A stretch of DNA of 48,380 bases, taken from assembly GCA_014800685.1 (NCBI GenBank), contig JAAVFQ010000006.1:10202-58581 (forward strand), given 5' to 3'. Position numbers and translations under genes: made by a program. Position 1 is the stretch's first letter. Each line of letters begins with the position of its first letter. This stretch comes from Bacteroidales bacterium. Its GTDB lineage: Bacteria; Bacteroidota; Bacteroidia; Bacteroidales; Muribaculaceae. The notes under the pieces are model-generated. The model was not told the DNA's origin, ran no database searches, and saw only the letters and a list, made by a program, of their open reading frames with translations. Of the stretch, positions 17,070 through 25,982 are shown in pieces.

Positions 17070-17528
17070 ATGAGAAAATTAACTAAATCACTTCTCGCCA
17101 CCCTCATGCTCTTCTCAATGACTGCCGGGCTGGCATCCTGTTCGGACGACGACGAACCCAAGAAAGAGCCCGCACGCGAAATCGCCGGAACCTACGAAGG
17201 ATATTCAGAGGCTTCCTCTGCGTATTTTACCGGACAGATATCAGAGGGGGATAACGTAGTTATCACCGCCGTGGATTCAGAGCATGCAAAGATAGTCTAT
17301 ACCTCCACCGAATTCGGAACAGTCACCATTGAGTCAGCCACAGTTACCGGCGATGGCACATACACATTCTCCGGAAGCGGAACGACTTCTATGGGCCATG
17401 CCGGCAGCGTCAAAGATTACGACTGCACAGCCACAGGCGTTGTCAGCAACGGCAGCGTAGAGATGGAAGTGGTAGTTCCTGCTGTCATGGGTGGTTTCAC
17501 ACTTGATTTCCACACAGGCGCACAATGA
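17070..17528 (+). CDS. Calycin-like beta-barrel lipoprotein, first gene of the haem locus
   Basis: A 152-residue lipoprotein: signal peptide with lipobox LASC (Cys24), an Asp-rich SDDDEP segment typical of surface-exposed Bacteroidota lipoproteins, then a beta-rich domain with IAGTYEGYSEA at its start and GGFTLDFHTG at its end. This resembles the calycin-like (lipocalin-type) barrel family found in Bacteroidales. Calycin barrels often bind small hydrophobic ligands; a haem or porphyrin role is inference from context. Its stop overlaps the hmuY start as ATGA, so the two are translationally coupled. It is an addition to the classical hmuYRSTUV order. Confidence 0.78.
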   Translation: MRKLTKSLLATLMLFSMTAGLASCSDDDEPKKEPAREIAGTYEGYSEASSAYFTGQISEGDNVVITAVDSEHAKIVYTSTEFGTVTIESATVTGDGTYTFSGSGTTSMGHAGSVKDYDCTATGVVSNGSVEMEVVVPAVMGGFTLDFHTGAQ

Positions 17529-18184
17529 CCGGAATAAGGAATAGATTTCTCATTGCAGTGGGAGCCGTCATGGCGATGGCTCTTACTTCATGCAATGGAA
17601 TAATGAGCGGCATTTATGATGAGCCCGAGGCCGAAGTCGCTTCCGGCTTCGGATTCACATCCGCACCCGTAGGGGAAGTGCCGGGAACGATATATGTGGA
17701 TGCCTCCTCATATACCGATTGGGTATATCTTGATTTTCACACGATGCGTGCGCAGGTCGTTCCGATAGGGGAGCCTGAGCCCGAATCGTGGGACATAGCC
17801 CTTCATCGCTATGATGCCAAAACCAACGGGGCGCTTGTGGCTGAGACCGGAGCCACCGGGTTCTCTTCTCCCGCCTCCCTTTACGATGTGTCGGAGGATG
17901 ACTTCTCTGCAGATGTGTGGACAGAAGAGACTATCATCACCGATATGAGCACAATGATGGATGGCTATCTCTCATACGAGCCCTCATGGTATAACCCTGT
18001 ACTCTCCAAATGGCTTGACGTAGACAAGAGCACGATGCCTCCGATATATACGCTCAGCAATCATGTGTATCTTCTGCAGCTCGCCGATGGCAGCCAAGCA
18101 GCCGTCAGGCTCGACAACTATATGGATTCTGCCTCTATAAAGGGTTATCTCACCATAAGCTATATTTACCCGTGGCATAAGTAA
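17525..18184 (+). CDS. hmuY: Haem-binding lipoprotein HmuY
   Basis: A 219-residue lipoprotein: lipobox ALTSC (Cys23), then a beta-rich HmuY fold with the family's YTDWVYLDFHTM segment near residues 60-75, a WDIALHRYDAKTNGA block and a C-terminal KGYLTISYIYPW strand. HmuY is an outer-membrane or shed haemophore that captures haem from host proteins and passes it to the TonB receptor HmuR. In the described family haem ligands are His or Met residues on surface loops; candidate Met residues here cluster at DMSTMMDG, but the ligands cannot be fixed from sequence alone. It lies 4 nt inside the upstream lipoprotein gene and is followed by a terminator. Confidence 0.9.
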   Translation: MTGIRNRFLIAVGAVMAMALTSCNGIMSGIYDEPEAEVASGFGFTSAPVGEVPGTIYVDASSYTDWVYLDFHTMRAQVVPIGEPEPESWDIALHRYDAKTNGALVAETGATGFSSPASLYDVSEDDFSADVWTEETIITDMSTMMDGYLSYEPSWYNPVLSKWLDVDKSTMPPIYTLSNHVYLLQLADGSQAAVRLDNYMDSASIKGYLTISYIYPWHK

Positions 18185-18224
18185 GCAAATTTTACGGTCA
18201 GCCTCGGTGTCGGCAAAATATGCG

Positions 18225-18273
18225 AGAGGGTGAGGGAGCAAATGTAGAAAGCTGCCCTCACCCTCTGATTTTT
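18225..18273 (+). terminator. Intrinsic terminator between hmuY and hmuR
   Basis: AGAGGGTGAGGGAGC (18225-18239) pairs with GCTGCCCTCACCCTCT (18251-18266) with one bulged base, followed by GATTTTT. It can end the calycin-hmuY transcript before hmuR. Confidence 0.85.
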
Positions 18274-18331
18274 CATCGATATCTAATTATAAATGACTAC
18301 CTGCAGCGGTCAGAATAGCATATTATGAGGA

Positions 18332-18363
18332 TTGAAGAGGGGGTGCTTCATTGAGTAACTTTG
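18332..18363 (+). promoter_or_regulatory. Candidate separate promoter for hmuRSTUV
   Basis: TTG at 18332-18334, a 21-nt gap and TAACTTTG at 18356-18363 match the Bacteroidetes promoter. Only 10 nt separate the box from the hmuR ATG, so the leader would be only a few bases long. Confidence 0.6.
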
Positions 18364-18373
18364 CATCGGAATT

Positions 18374-20305
18374 ATGAAACGATTTGCATCCATAGCCCTG
18401 ACAGCCCTTACGGGCCTTGCCGCCTCGGCTCAGTCTTCAGAGACAATGCCGGCCGACACCACCGATTACGACATTTTTGCAAAAGAACTCGAACAGGTGG
18501 TCGTCACCGGCACCCGCACGCCAAAGCTCCTCAAAAACTCCCCCGTGCTTACAAGAGTAATCTCCGAAGATGACCTCCGCAAGGCCGATGCCACCAATAT
18601 CGCTGATCTTCTTCAGACTGAACTTCCCGGAGTGGAGTTCTCCTTCTCCATGAATCAGCAGGTATCGCTCAATATGCAAGGATTTGGCGGCAACTCCATC
18701 CTTTTTCTTGTGGATGGCGAGCGTCTGGCAGGCGAAACCCTTGACAATATCGACTACAATCGCCTTAACCTCGCCGATGCCGGCAAGATTGAGATAGTAA
18801 AGGGGGGAGCATCCTCTCTCTATGGCTCCAACGCCGTCGGCGGTGTCATCAATATAATCTCACGAGATGCCAATGCCCCCTGGCGTGTTAACCTTAATGC
18901 TAAAGTCGGTGCTCACGCCGAACAGCGATATGGGCTCAATGCCTCTTTTGCCGGCAAAAATGTCAAGAGCACCACGACTTTCCAGTGGGCTCACATCAAT
19001 TCCTACAACATGAAGCACGCCGGCGACTTTTCACGATTTTATGGCGGTCATAACTATTCTCTGCGTGAACGCCTCAGCTATCAGCCCATCGATCGTCTCT
19101 CACTTACCGGTCGAGCAGGATACTATTTTCGTGAAAGAAACTCGGCCGAAACTTCCCACGACCGTTACAGGGATTTCTCGGCAGGCCTGAAGGGGGTCTA
19201 TGATTTCAATGGCGGTCACAACATTGAAATAGGATATACCTTTGACCAGTATGACAAGAGTAGTTTTCAGACTATCACCAAGAGCGATGTGCGCAACTAC
19301 TCCAACGTGCAGCATACGGTCAGAGCCATTGCCAACGTAGCTCTCCTCACAGACTATCTTCTCACGCTCGGCGCCGACTTCTCACGCGACTATCTTCAGT
19401 CATATCAGTTTGAAAACGGAGGTCACAAATCGCAGGTGACCGCCGACGGCTTCGCTCAGCTCGACTTCACTCCTGTCAAGGATTTCCATCTCGTTGCCGG
19501 TGGCCGTTTCGACTTTTTCTCAGAGGCCTCCATGAAACATATTACCGCCAATCTCTCCATGATGTATCGTCTGGGAAGAACGTCGCTGCGTGCATCATAC
19601 TCCGGTGGTTTCCGTGCTCCCACTCTGAAGGAGATGTATATGGCATTTGACATGGCCGGAATCTTTATGATCTATGGCAATCCTGACCTGAAAGCTGAGT
19701 CAAGCCATAACTTTCAGGCCTCGGCCGAGTATGCACGCGGCAACTGGAGTGCAGGCCTGGGAGGATTCTGCAATCTTGTAGACCAGCGCATCACAACTGC
19801 CTGGAGTCAGTCGCTCAAGGGACAGGTCTATACAAATATAGGACGGGTGAATATCGCCGGTCTGGAGGCCAACGTGGCTTGGCGGTCCTCACTGGGACTG
19901 GGTGCGCGCGCCTCTTACATCTTCACGCACGAGCATGTGCGCCATGGGGAGCCTTATTCCGCTTCCACTCGTCCTCACACCGCCACTTTACGTTTCGACT
20001 ATTCCAAAAAATGGAAAAACTATGGTTTCAGCGTCGTCCTTAACGGTAGAATCCTTTCAGCCGTTAATGTGGATGAATTTACCTCCGCTACCTCATACGA
20101 AGACACGGAGCGTGTACATTATCCGGCCTATACCATCTGGAAACTCTCTCTCTCCCAAGACATCTACAAAGGGATTTCGCTCACCCTTGCCGCGGACAAT
20201 CTCTTTAACTACGTGCCGAAATACTATTACAGCAACTCGCCGGCCACTACGGGAATCACCCTGAGCGCAGGGCTCTCAGTCGATCTCGAAAAGCTCTGTA
20301 AATGA
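18374..20305 (+). CDS. hmuR: TonB-dependent haem receptor HmuR
   Basis: A 643-residue outer-membrane receptor: signal peptide (1-19), plug domain (about 45-165, opening VVVTGTRTPKLLKNSPV and closing with IEIVKGGASSLYGSNAVGG), then a 22-strand beta-barrel ending in an aromatic-rich terminus. The haem-receptor motifs FRAP (413-416) and NPDL (436-439) are present, as in HmuR, HemR and ShuA-type receptors, where they sit in the haem-passing loop. HmuR takes haem from HmuY and imports it using TonB energy. The stop overlaps the hmuS start as ATGA. The N-terminal 25-residue extension is too short for a signalling domain. Confidence 0.94.
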   Translation: MKRFASIALTALTGLAASAQSSETMPADTTDYDIFAKELEQVVVTGTRTPKLLKNSPVLTRVISEDDLRKADATNIADLLQTELPGVEFSFSMNQQVSLNMQGFGGNSILFLVDGERLAGETLDNIDYNRLNLADAGKIEIVKGGASSLYGSNAVGGVINIISRDANAPWRVNLNAKVGAHAEQRYGLNASFAGKNVKSTTTFQWAHINSYNMKHAGDFSRFYGGHNYSLRERLSYQPIDRLSLTGRAGYYFRERNSAETSHDRYRDFSAGLKGVYDFNGGHNIEIGYTFDQYDKSSFQTITKSDVRNYSNVQHTVRAIANVALLTDYLLTLGADFSRDYLQSYQFENGGHKSQVTADGFAQLDFTPVKDFHLVAGGRFDFFSEASMKHITANLSMMYRLGRTSLRASYSGGFRAPTLKEMYMAFDMAGIFMIYGNPDLKAESSHNFQASAEYARGNWSAGLGGFCNLVDQRITTAWSQSLKGQVYTNIGRVNIAGLEANVAWRSSLGLGARASYIFTHEHVRHGEPYSASTRPHTATLRFDYSKKWKNYGFSVVLNGRILSAVNVDEFTSATSYEDTERVHYPAYTIWKLSLSQDIYKGISLTLAADNLFNYVPKYYYSNSPATTGITLSAGLSVDLEKLCK

Positions 20306-23300
20306 ATCAAGACAAGACATTCTTAACTATGATAAAAACTCATTTAACATTTCGCCGGCTCAAAAGTTGGCTCACCAAGAAGCGACTTATCGCCATAGGG
20401 GCGTGTCTTCTTCTTGTGGTGGCCGGGTGTCTGGCATGGAAAACGTGGGCATCTGCCACTAAAATCGCATTTCTCAATTATCAGGCCATAAATCTCGGCC
20501 AGATAGCTAAGGCGAATAACAGCAGCCACATCAAAATCGCTGAGCTCGACCCGGAGCATCTGGATAAAGCCTCCGGCTACGATTTTATTTTCGTCAACGG
20601 CATGGGCTTGCGCCTCACTGACGAGCAGCGCGCTCAGCTTGATAAGGTAGCCGAGAGGGTGCCTGTTCTTACCACGGCGGCTACCAATCCGGAAAATAAT
20701 ATTCTTTCGGTCGACTCTCTGGATGCCGAATATATCAAACAGTATCTGACCGGAGGCGGCAAAATGAACTACCGCTCCATGCTGGAATATGTGCGTAAGT
20801 TCGTTGATGGCAAACGCCTCTTCGCACCGACCCCTGCCGACCCCTCTGTCGGCCCCTCCGGACTCTTCTCTCACGCCGATGTCTCGTCAAAGGATGAAGA
20901 GGTCTATTTCGATTCGCTTCAGGAATATATGGAGTGGCAGAAAAAGCATGGCCTTTACAAGGAGGGGGCTCCGGGCATTATTGTCACCGGCCAGATGGGT
21001 GTCACCGATTCCCTAATTTATCGTCTGGAGCAGTCCGGCAATAACGTCTTTCAGGTGAGCAGCCTCAACCGTCTGATAGCAATGGGTACGGCTGATTCAA
21101 TCCCTGCAAATGCCGTCATAAATCTTGCTCACGGGCGTCTCGGCGATGATGTGGTGAAATGGCTCTCAGCAAAAAATATTCCCCTTTTCTCTCCGGTAAA
21201 TGCCAATAGGGACATTGAGGAGTGGGAAGCCGATAAGATGGGAATGAATGGCGGATTTCTCTCACAAAGCGTGGTCACTCCCGAAATAGACGGCGCCGTG
21301 CGCCCCTATACGCTCTTTGCCCACTACAAAGGTGAGGATGGATTGCCATACGTAGCTGCCATTCCCGACAGGCTCCGGGACTTCGTGGCCACTGTCAATA
21401 ATTACCTCTCTTTGCAGCGAAAGGCAAATGCCGAGAAGCGAGTGGCTATCTTCTATTTCAAAGGCCCCGGCCAGAATGCTCTCGTTGCCGAGGGGATGGA
21501 GGTCGCTCCTTCTCTGTATAATCTTCTGACACGCCTGAAAAGTGAGGGATACAAAGTGGAAGGCCTTCCTGCCGATGCCAAGGGGCTGGAGGCGTTGATT
21601 GCCGAGAGAGGCAAAGTCTTCAACAACTATGCCGTCGGTGCTTCCGCCGATTTTGTGAAGAGTGTGAAACCACGACTGATAGATAAGCGCTCCTATGATG
21701 AATGGAGCCGCTTGAGTCTGCCCGAAAAGCTGAGACAGGCCGCCGACTCAGTGGACGGCGTCTTCCCCGGTCATGGTCTCCATGACGACAAAGGCAATCT
21801 CGCTCTTGCCTCTCTTGAATTCGGAAATGTGGTGCTTATACCTCAGACAGCCGCCGGCATAGGTGATGACGATTTCAAAATAGTACATGGCACCGACCAG
21901 GCGCCCCCTCACGCCTACATAGCATCCTATCTATGGGCTCAGCACGGATTTAAGGCCGACGCCCTTATCCACTTCGGAGCGCACGGCTCGCTGGAGTTTA
22001 CTCCGCGCAAGCAGGCGGCGCTTGGAAGCGAGGATTGGCCTGACCGTCTGGTGGGCACTATGCCGCATTTCTATATTTACAGCACAAGCAATGTCGGCGA
22101 AGCCATGATGGCGAAGCGTCGCTCTTACGCCGGAATAATCAATTATCTCACGCCTCCATTCATGGAGAGCAATCTCAGGGGCGTATACCGTAAGCTCTCG
22201 GATGCCATTCAGGAATATGACCGGCTGGCAGGGGCTGACTCCCCTTCGACAAAAGCGCTTGATGAGGCTTCGCGCAAAGTGAAAAAACTTGCCGTAGAGC
22301 TTGGCATTCACCGTGAACTCAGACTTGACAGCGTCCTTTCGCGTCCATATTCCCCTGATGACATCGCCAGAATAGAGACCTTTGCCGAGGAGCTCGCTTC
22401 CGAAAAAATTGTCGGTGCGCTTTACGTCATGGGGCGTCCATATTCAGAAGAGCATCAGAGGAGCACCGTTCTCGCGATGACTGTTGACCCTCTTGCTTAT
22501 TCCCTATATTCACTTGACAAACGCAACGGACGCACCAAGATAGACTATGAGCGCCAACGCGCACTCTTCTCATCTAAATATCAGCAGCCTGCAAAAGCGA
22601 TGATAGAGAAGATGCTGGCTTCAGGGACTGCCCTGACGGATGCTGAGATTGCCGGGCTGGCCGGTATTTCTATGGCCGACCTCTCAAAAGCAAGAAAGAT
22701 AGACTCAGCCGTCAATTCAAGTAAAGATATGCTGAGCAGAATGATGGTCATGGGGTCAATGATGTCTCCAAAGGTTCCAACGCTGAAGATAGCAGACCGT
22801 CGCAAGGGTGGTCATTCCATGATGAAAATACCCGGAATGTCGCAGGAGAAGGCTCTTGAGATGGCTCGCAAGATGGGCGCCGATGAGGAGGCTATCAAAA
22901 AGATGAAGGCGGCCATGAGCGGAAAGAAGGGTGGCTCGGCTGATGCAAAGAAATCTCCCCACGCCAAGAAAGGAGGGATGAACTTCGGTGCTTCTCAATA
23001 TACCCCCGATGAGATAGAGAAGGCTACTGCAATCATGGAGGTCGAGCGCGCCCTCAATAAGGTGAGGGAGTATAAGACAGCCTTGGCCTCTTCTCCGGAA
23101 GAAGAGCTTAACTCGGTGGTCAATGCACTCTCCGGACACTATATCCCCCCGACGAGCGGTGGCGATCCAATTATAAATCCCCTCGTGCTCCCCACAGGCC
23201 GTAATCTCTTTGCCGTCAATGCCGAGGAGACACCCTCAGAGTCGGCATGGGAGAAGGGTAAGAGTCAGGTGAAGAGCACAATAAAGATGTATAGGAAGGC

Positions 23301-24693
23301 TCACAACGACTCTCTGCCTCGCAAGGTGAGCTATACGCTCTGGAGCAGCGAGTTTATCGAGACAGAGGGTGCCACTATCGCTCAAGTGCTATATATGCTC
23401 GGCGTGGAGCCTGTGCGCGACCCCTTCGGCAGAGTCACTGACCTGCGCCTTATCCCCTCAGAAGAGCTCGGTCGGCCCCGTATTGACGTCGTGGTGCAGA
23501 CATCCGGACAGCTGCGAGACCTTGCCGCGTCGCGTCTCTTCCTGATAGACCGTGCAGTGAAAATGGCGGCAGCCGCCGATAAGGATAAATATCCGAATTA
23601 TGTGCGCGAGGGTGTCACTCGCTCCGAAGAACATCTTGTGAAGAAGGGTGTCACCCCCAAAGAGGCCAGGGAGCTTTCCACTGCCCGCGTCTTCGGTGGC
23701 GTCAACGGCAACTATGGCTCCGGCATTCAGGAAATGGTGGAAGCCGGCGACCGCTGGGAGAAGGAGAATGAGATAGCTGAGACTTATATGAACAATATGG
23801 GGGCTATCTACACTTCGGAAGATGACTGGGAGCGTGACCGTGAGTTCGCTTTCGAAGCGGCGCTGACCGGCACCGACGTTGTGGTTCAGCCCAGACAGAG
23901 CAATACGTGGGGAGCACTCTCTCTCGACCATGTATATGAATTTATGGGTGGCATGAATCTCGCCGTGCGCAACGTCACCGGCAAGGATCCGGATGCTTAT
24001 ATGAGCGACTATCGCAACCGCAATCACACTCGTATGCAGGAGGTGAAGGAGGCTATCGGAGTGGAGAGCCGAGCCACCATCCTTAATCCGGAATATATCC
24101 GCGAGCATATAAAGGGGGGTGCCGGAGACGCTTCGGCCATCGCCGACGTGGTGCGCAATACATACGGATGGAACGTGATGAAGCCTGACGTGATAGACAA
24201 TGAGCTCTGGGACGATATCTATGACACCTACGTCAAGGATAAACATTCACTGGGCACGCGCGAGTATTTCAAAGATAAGAATCCGGCCGCCCTGCAGGAG
24301 ATTACAGCCGTCATGCTCGAATCGAGCCGAAAAGGTCTCTGGAAAGCCTCGCCGGATAAAATCAAGGAGCTCTCTGAGCTGCATACTCAGTTGATAAAGG
24401 AGCATGGAGCCGCCTGCTCGAAGTTTGTCTGCGACAATGCCAAACTCAAGGATTATATCTCAAAGCAAGTGGACGAGGCATCGGCCGCCGAGTATAAGGG
24501 TAGCATCTCTTCCGTCCGTGCGGAGAAAGCCTCCGAGAACGATGGAATGGTCATGAAGAAAGAGACGCTCAACGAGCAGAAGACAAAGACGGCAAAAGTG
24601 GCCGGCGCGGTAGTGGCAGCCGTGGTGGTAGTGGCCCTCTTCCTGATTATTCTCGTGATAATAAAGAAACGGCGCAACGCGACCAAAAAATGA
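20302..24693 (+). CDS. hmuS: HmuS, CobN/BchH-like chelatase-family protein of haem uptake
   Basis: A 1463-residue membrane-bound relative of the large cobaltochelatase/magnesium-chelatase subunit. An N-terminal anchor (about 29-47) and a C-terminal helix (about 1435-1457, followed by KKRRNATKK) suggest a large periplasmic body. The CobN core is clear: HFGAHG at 557-562, then EFTPRKQAAL, a WPDRLVGTMPHFYIYSTSN block, and later VFGGVNGNYGSGIQEMVEAG and QPRQSNTWGALSLDHVYEF. HmuS is thought to act in reverse as a haem dechelatase, releasing iron anaerobically. Residues about 810-893 form a Met/Lys/Gly-rich insert. It overlaps hmuR by 4 nt and precedes hmuT by 4 nt. Confidence 0.93.
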   Translation: MNQDKTFLTMIKTHLTFRRLKSWLTKKRLIAIGACLLLVVAGCLAWKTWASATKIAFLNYQAINLGQIAKANNSSHIKIAELDPEHLDKASGYDFIFVNGMGLRLTDEQRAQLDKVAERVPVLTTAATNPENNILSVDSLDAEYIKQYLTGGGKMNYRSMLEYVRKFVDGKRLFAPTPADPSVGPSGLFSHADVSSKDEEVYFDSLQEYMEWQKKHGLYKEGAPGIIVTGQMGVTDSLIYRLEQSGNNVFQVSSLNRLIAMGTADSIPANAVINLAHGRLGDDVVKWLSAKNIPLFSPVNANRDIEEWEADKMGMNGGFLSQSVVTPEIDGAVRPYTLFAHYKGEDGLPYVAAIPDRLRDFVATVNNYLSLQRKANAEKRVAIFYFKGPGQNALVAEGMEVAPSLYNLLTRLKSEGYKVEGLPADAKGLEALIAERGKVFNNYAVGASADFVKSVKPRLIDKRSYDEWSRLSLPEKLRQAADSVDGVFPGHGLHDDKGNLALASLEFGNVVLIPQTAAGIGDDDFKIVHGTDQAPPHAYIASYLWAQHGFKADALIHFGAHGSLEFTPRKQAALGSEDWPDRLVGTMPHFYIYSTSNVGEAMMAKRRSYAGIINYLTPPFMESNLRGVYRKLSDAIQEYDRLAGADSPSTKALDEASRKVKKLAVELGIHRELRLDSVLSRPYSPDDIARIETFAEELASEKIVGALYVMGRPYSEEHQRSTVLAMTVDPLAYSLYSLDKRNGRTKIDYERQRALFSSKYQQPAKAMIEKMLASGTALTDAEIAGLAGISMADLSKARKIDSAVNSSKDMLSRMMVMGSMMSPKVPTLKIADRRKGGHSMMKIPGMSQEKALEMARKMGADEEAIKKMKAAMSGKKGGSADAKKSPHAKKGGMNFGASQYTPDEIEKATAIMEVERALNKVREYKTALASSPEEELNSVVNALSGHYIPPTSGGDPIINPLVLPTGRNLFAVNAEETPSESAWEKGKSQVKSTIKMYRKAHNDSLPRKVSYTLWSSEFIETEGATIAQVLYMLGVEPVRDPFGRVTDLRLIPSEELGRPRIDVVVQTSGQLRDLAASRLFLIDRAVKMAAAADKDKYPNYVREGVTRSEEHLVKKGVTPKEARELSTARVFGGVNGNYGSGIQEMVEAGDRWEKENEIAETYMNNMGAIYTSEDDWERDREFAFEAALTGTDVVVQPRQSNTWGALSLDHVYEFMGGMNLAVRNVTGKDPDAYMSDYRNRNHTRMQEVKEAIGVESRATILNPEYIREHIKGGAGDASAIADVVRNTYGWNVMKPDVIDNELWDDIYDTYVKDKHSLGTREYFKDKNPAALQEITAVMLESSRKGLWKASPDKIKELSELHTQLIKEHGAACSKFVCDNAKLKDYISKQVDEASAAEYKGSISSVRAEKASENDGMVMKKETLNEQKTKTAKVAGAVVAAVVVVALFLIILVIIKKRRNATKK

Positions 24694-24697
24694 TGAA

Positions 24698-25369
24698 ATG
24701 GAGATTTTAGTATCTGTAATAATGCTCCTTGTGGGACTCAGCTTCTGCGTGAAGCTGAGTTTCCACGGGCCTCTCGTCACGTTGCTTACAGCAGCAGTGG
24801 CCGCCATAGTGGTCAGGCTGAGTCTTGATTCAGCGCTTGAAAGCAGCAGCACGCAGATAGAGGAGTGGCTTCAGAGCCCGTCGCTTATGCTTGACACCGC
24901 CGTGCTGCTCACTATCGACGTTATGTTTCAGATAGCATACTGCTGCATGGCTGCCGATGGCTGCGCCGGCCGCCGCAACCTTTTTGCAAAGGTGATATAT
25001 GGCATACTCTATTATATCCCCGGCCTTCTGATATTTCCCGTACTCTGCGCTATGCTTGTAGAGGTTATATTTGCCTTCCCGGGCGTCGATTTCGGCCTTC
25101 TGGGTTGGCTCACAGCGGGATCAGTGCTTGTGGTGACACCGCTGCTTGCATGGCTCATCCGCTATCTTCTGGAGGAGCGGGAGCTTAGGCTTGAGCTCCT
25201 CTTCATGCTGAGTGCGCTCACCGGCATTCTCGGCATCATCGCCTGCGTCAACGGCCGAACGGCCACGGAGGGAATCTCCGAGGTGAATTTCCCGGCCTTA
25301 GGGGCGATTGCCGCTCTTCTTACCGCCGGCACTCTTGTCGGACTTATACTTTACAACAGACATAAATAA
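24698..25369 (+). CDS. hmuT: HmuT, polytopic inner-membrane protein of the hmu locus
   Basis: A 223-residue integral membrane protein with about seven hydrophobic helices (for example VSVIMLLVGLSFCVKL, IIPGLLIF-type and ALGAIAALLTAGTLVGLILY) and little soluble mass. The family is found almost only beside hmuS; its biochemical role is not established. Position between hmuS (4-nt gap) and hmuU (19-nt gap) identifies it. A conserved Cys pair (YCC) and an Asp/Cys loop (AADGCAGRRN) after the third helix are the only polar features that stand out and could touch iron or haem, which is speculation. It may export or import iron or porphyrin released by HmuS. Confidence 0.8.
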   Translation: MEILVSVIMLLVGLSFCVKLSFHGPLVTLLTAAVAAIVVRLSLDSALESSSTQIEEWLQSPSLMLDTAVLLTIDVMFQIAYCCMAADGCAGRRNLFAKVIYGILYYIPGLLIFPVLCAMLVEVIFAFPGVDFGLLGWLTAGSVLVVTPLLAWLIRYLLEERELRLELLFMLSALTGILGIIACVNGRTATEGISEVNFPALGAIAALLTAGTLVGLILYNRHK

Positions 25370-25388
25370 CACAGACCTACTTAAAGTC

Positions 25389-25982
25389 ATGAATCTTATA
25401 TCAAACACTCTTTACTGGATTTCCACCGGACTGCTCGTGCCGGTAATCGTACTACTGATCTTCTTCTTTATCCGCGCGCTGATTCTTCTCGGCGGCTTTT
25501 TCGGACATTTCCTGCAGGCGCGTAAGACCGGCCGTATGCTCGCTCAGAAGGTTAAGACGCTCAATGCAGAAAACCTGAATGAGTTTGTGGCTTCTTTGCC
25601 GGAGGGAAAGCAGCCTATGGTCATAAATACTCTTCGTGAAATAGTGGCGGAACGCGGAAATGACGCTCGCCTTGACCTTCTCGTCTCAGAGTATGAGATA
25701 GCAGCAGACCGCAATCTCTCCCTCTCGAAAACGCTTACCAAAATGGGCCCTATACTCGGACTTATGGGCACTCTGATTCCTATGGGTCCTGCCCTCGTAG
25801 GGCTGGCTCAGGGTGATATAGCGTCAATGGCCTACAATATGCAGGTGGCCTTTGCCACTACTGTCGTCGGACTGGTCATCAGTGCTATCGGCTTCATCAC
25901 CCAAAACAATAAGGAGCGCTGGTATGTGGAAGACCTTTCGGTAATAGAATTTGTAGCAACCCTCGCAAAATCAAGTAAATGA
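25389..25982 (+). CDS. hmuU: HmuU, MotA/TolQ/ExbB-type proton-channel protein
   Basis: A 197-residue protein with an N-terminal helix (about 10-35), a cytoplasmic helical stretch, and the paired helices of the MotA/TolQ/ExbB family in the C-terminal half (GPILGLMGTLIPMGPALVGL and AFATTVVGLVISAIGFI). These proteins with an ExbD/TolR-like partner convert proton flow into force on TonB-type systems; HmuV, encoded next, would be that partner. An upstream in-frame ATG at 25308 lies inside hmuT and is rejected; the ATG at 25389 gives the correct ExbB-like N-terminus. It overlaps hmuV by 4 nt (ATGA). Confidence 0.88.
   Translation: MNLISNTLYWISTGLLVPVIVLLIFFFIRALILLGGFFGHFLQARKTGRMLAQKVKTLNAENLNEFVASLPEGKQPMVINTLREIVAERGNDARLDLLVSEYEIAADRNLSLSKTLTKMGPILGLMGTLIPMGPALVGLAQGDIASMAYNMQVAFATTVVGLVISAIGFITQNNKERWYVEDLSVIEFVATLAKSSK

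Noticed and set aside
23458..24246. 262-codon minus-strand open frame inside hmuS
   Set aside because: Antisense of strongly conserved CobN-family sequence; His/Val/Ile-rich with no signals.
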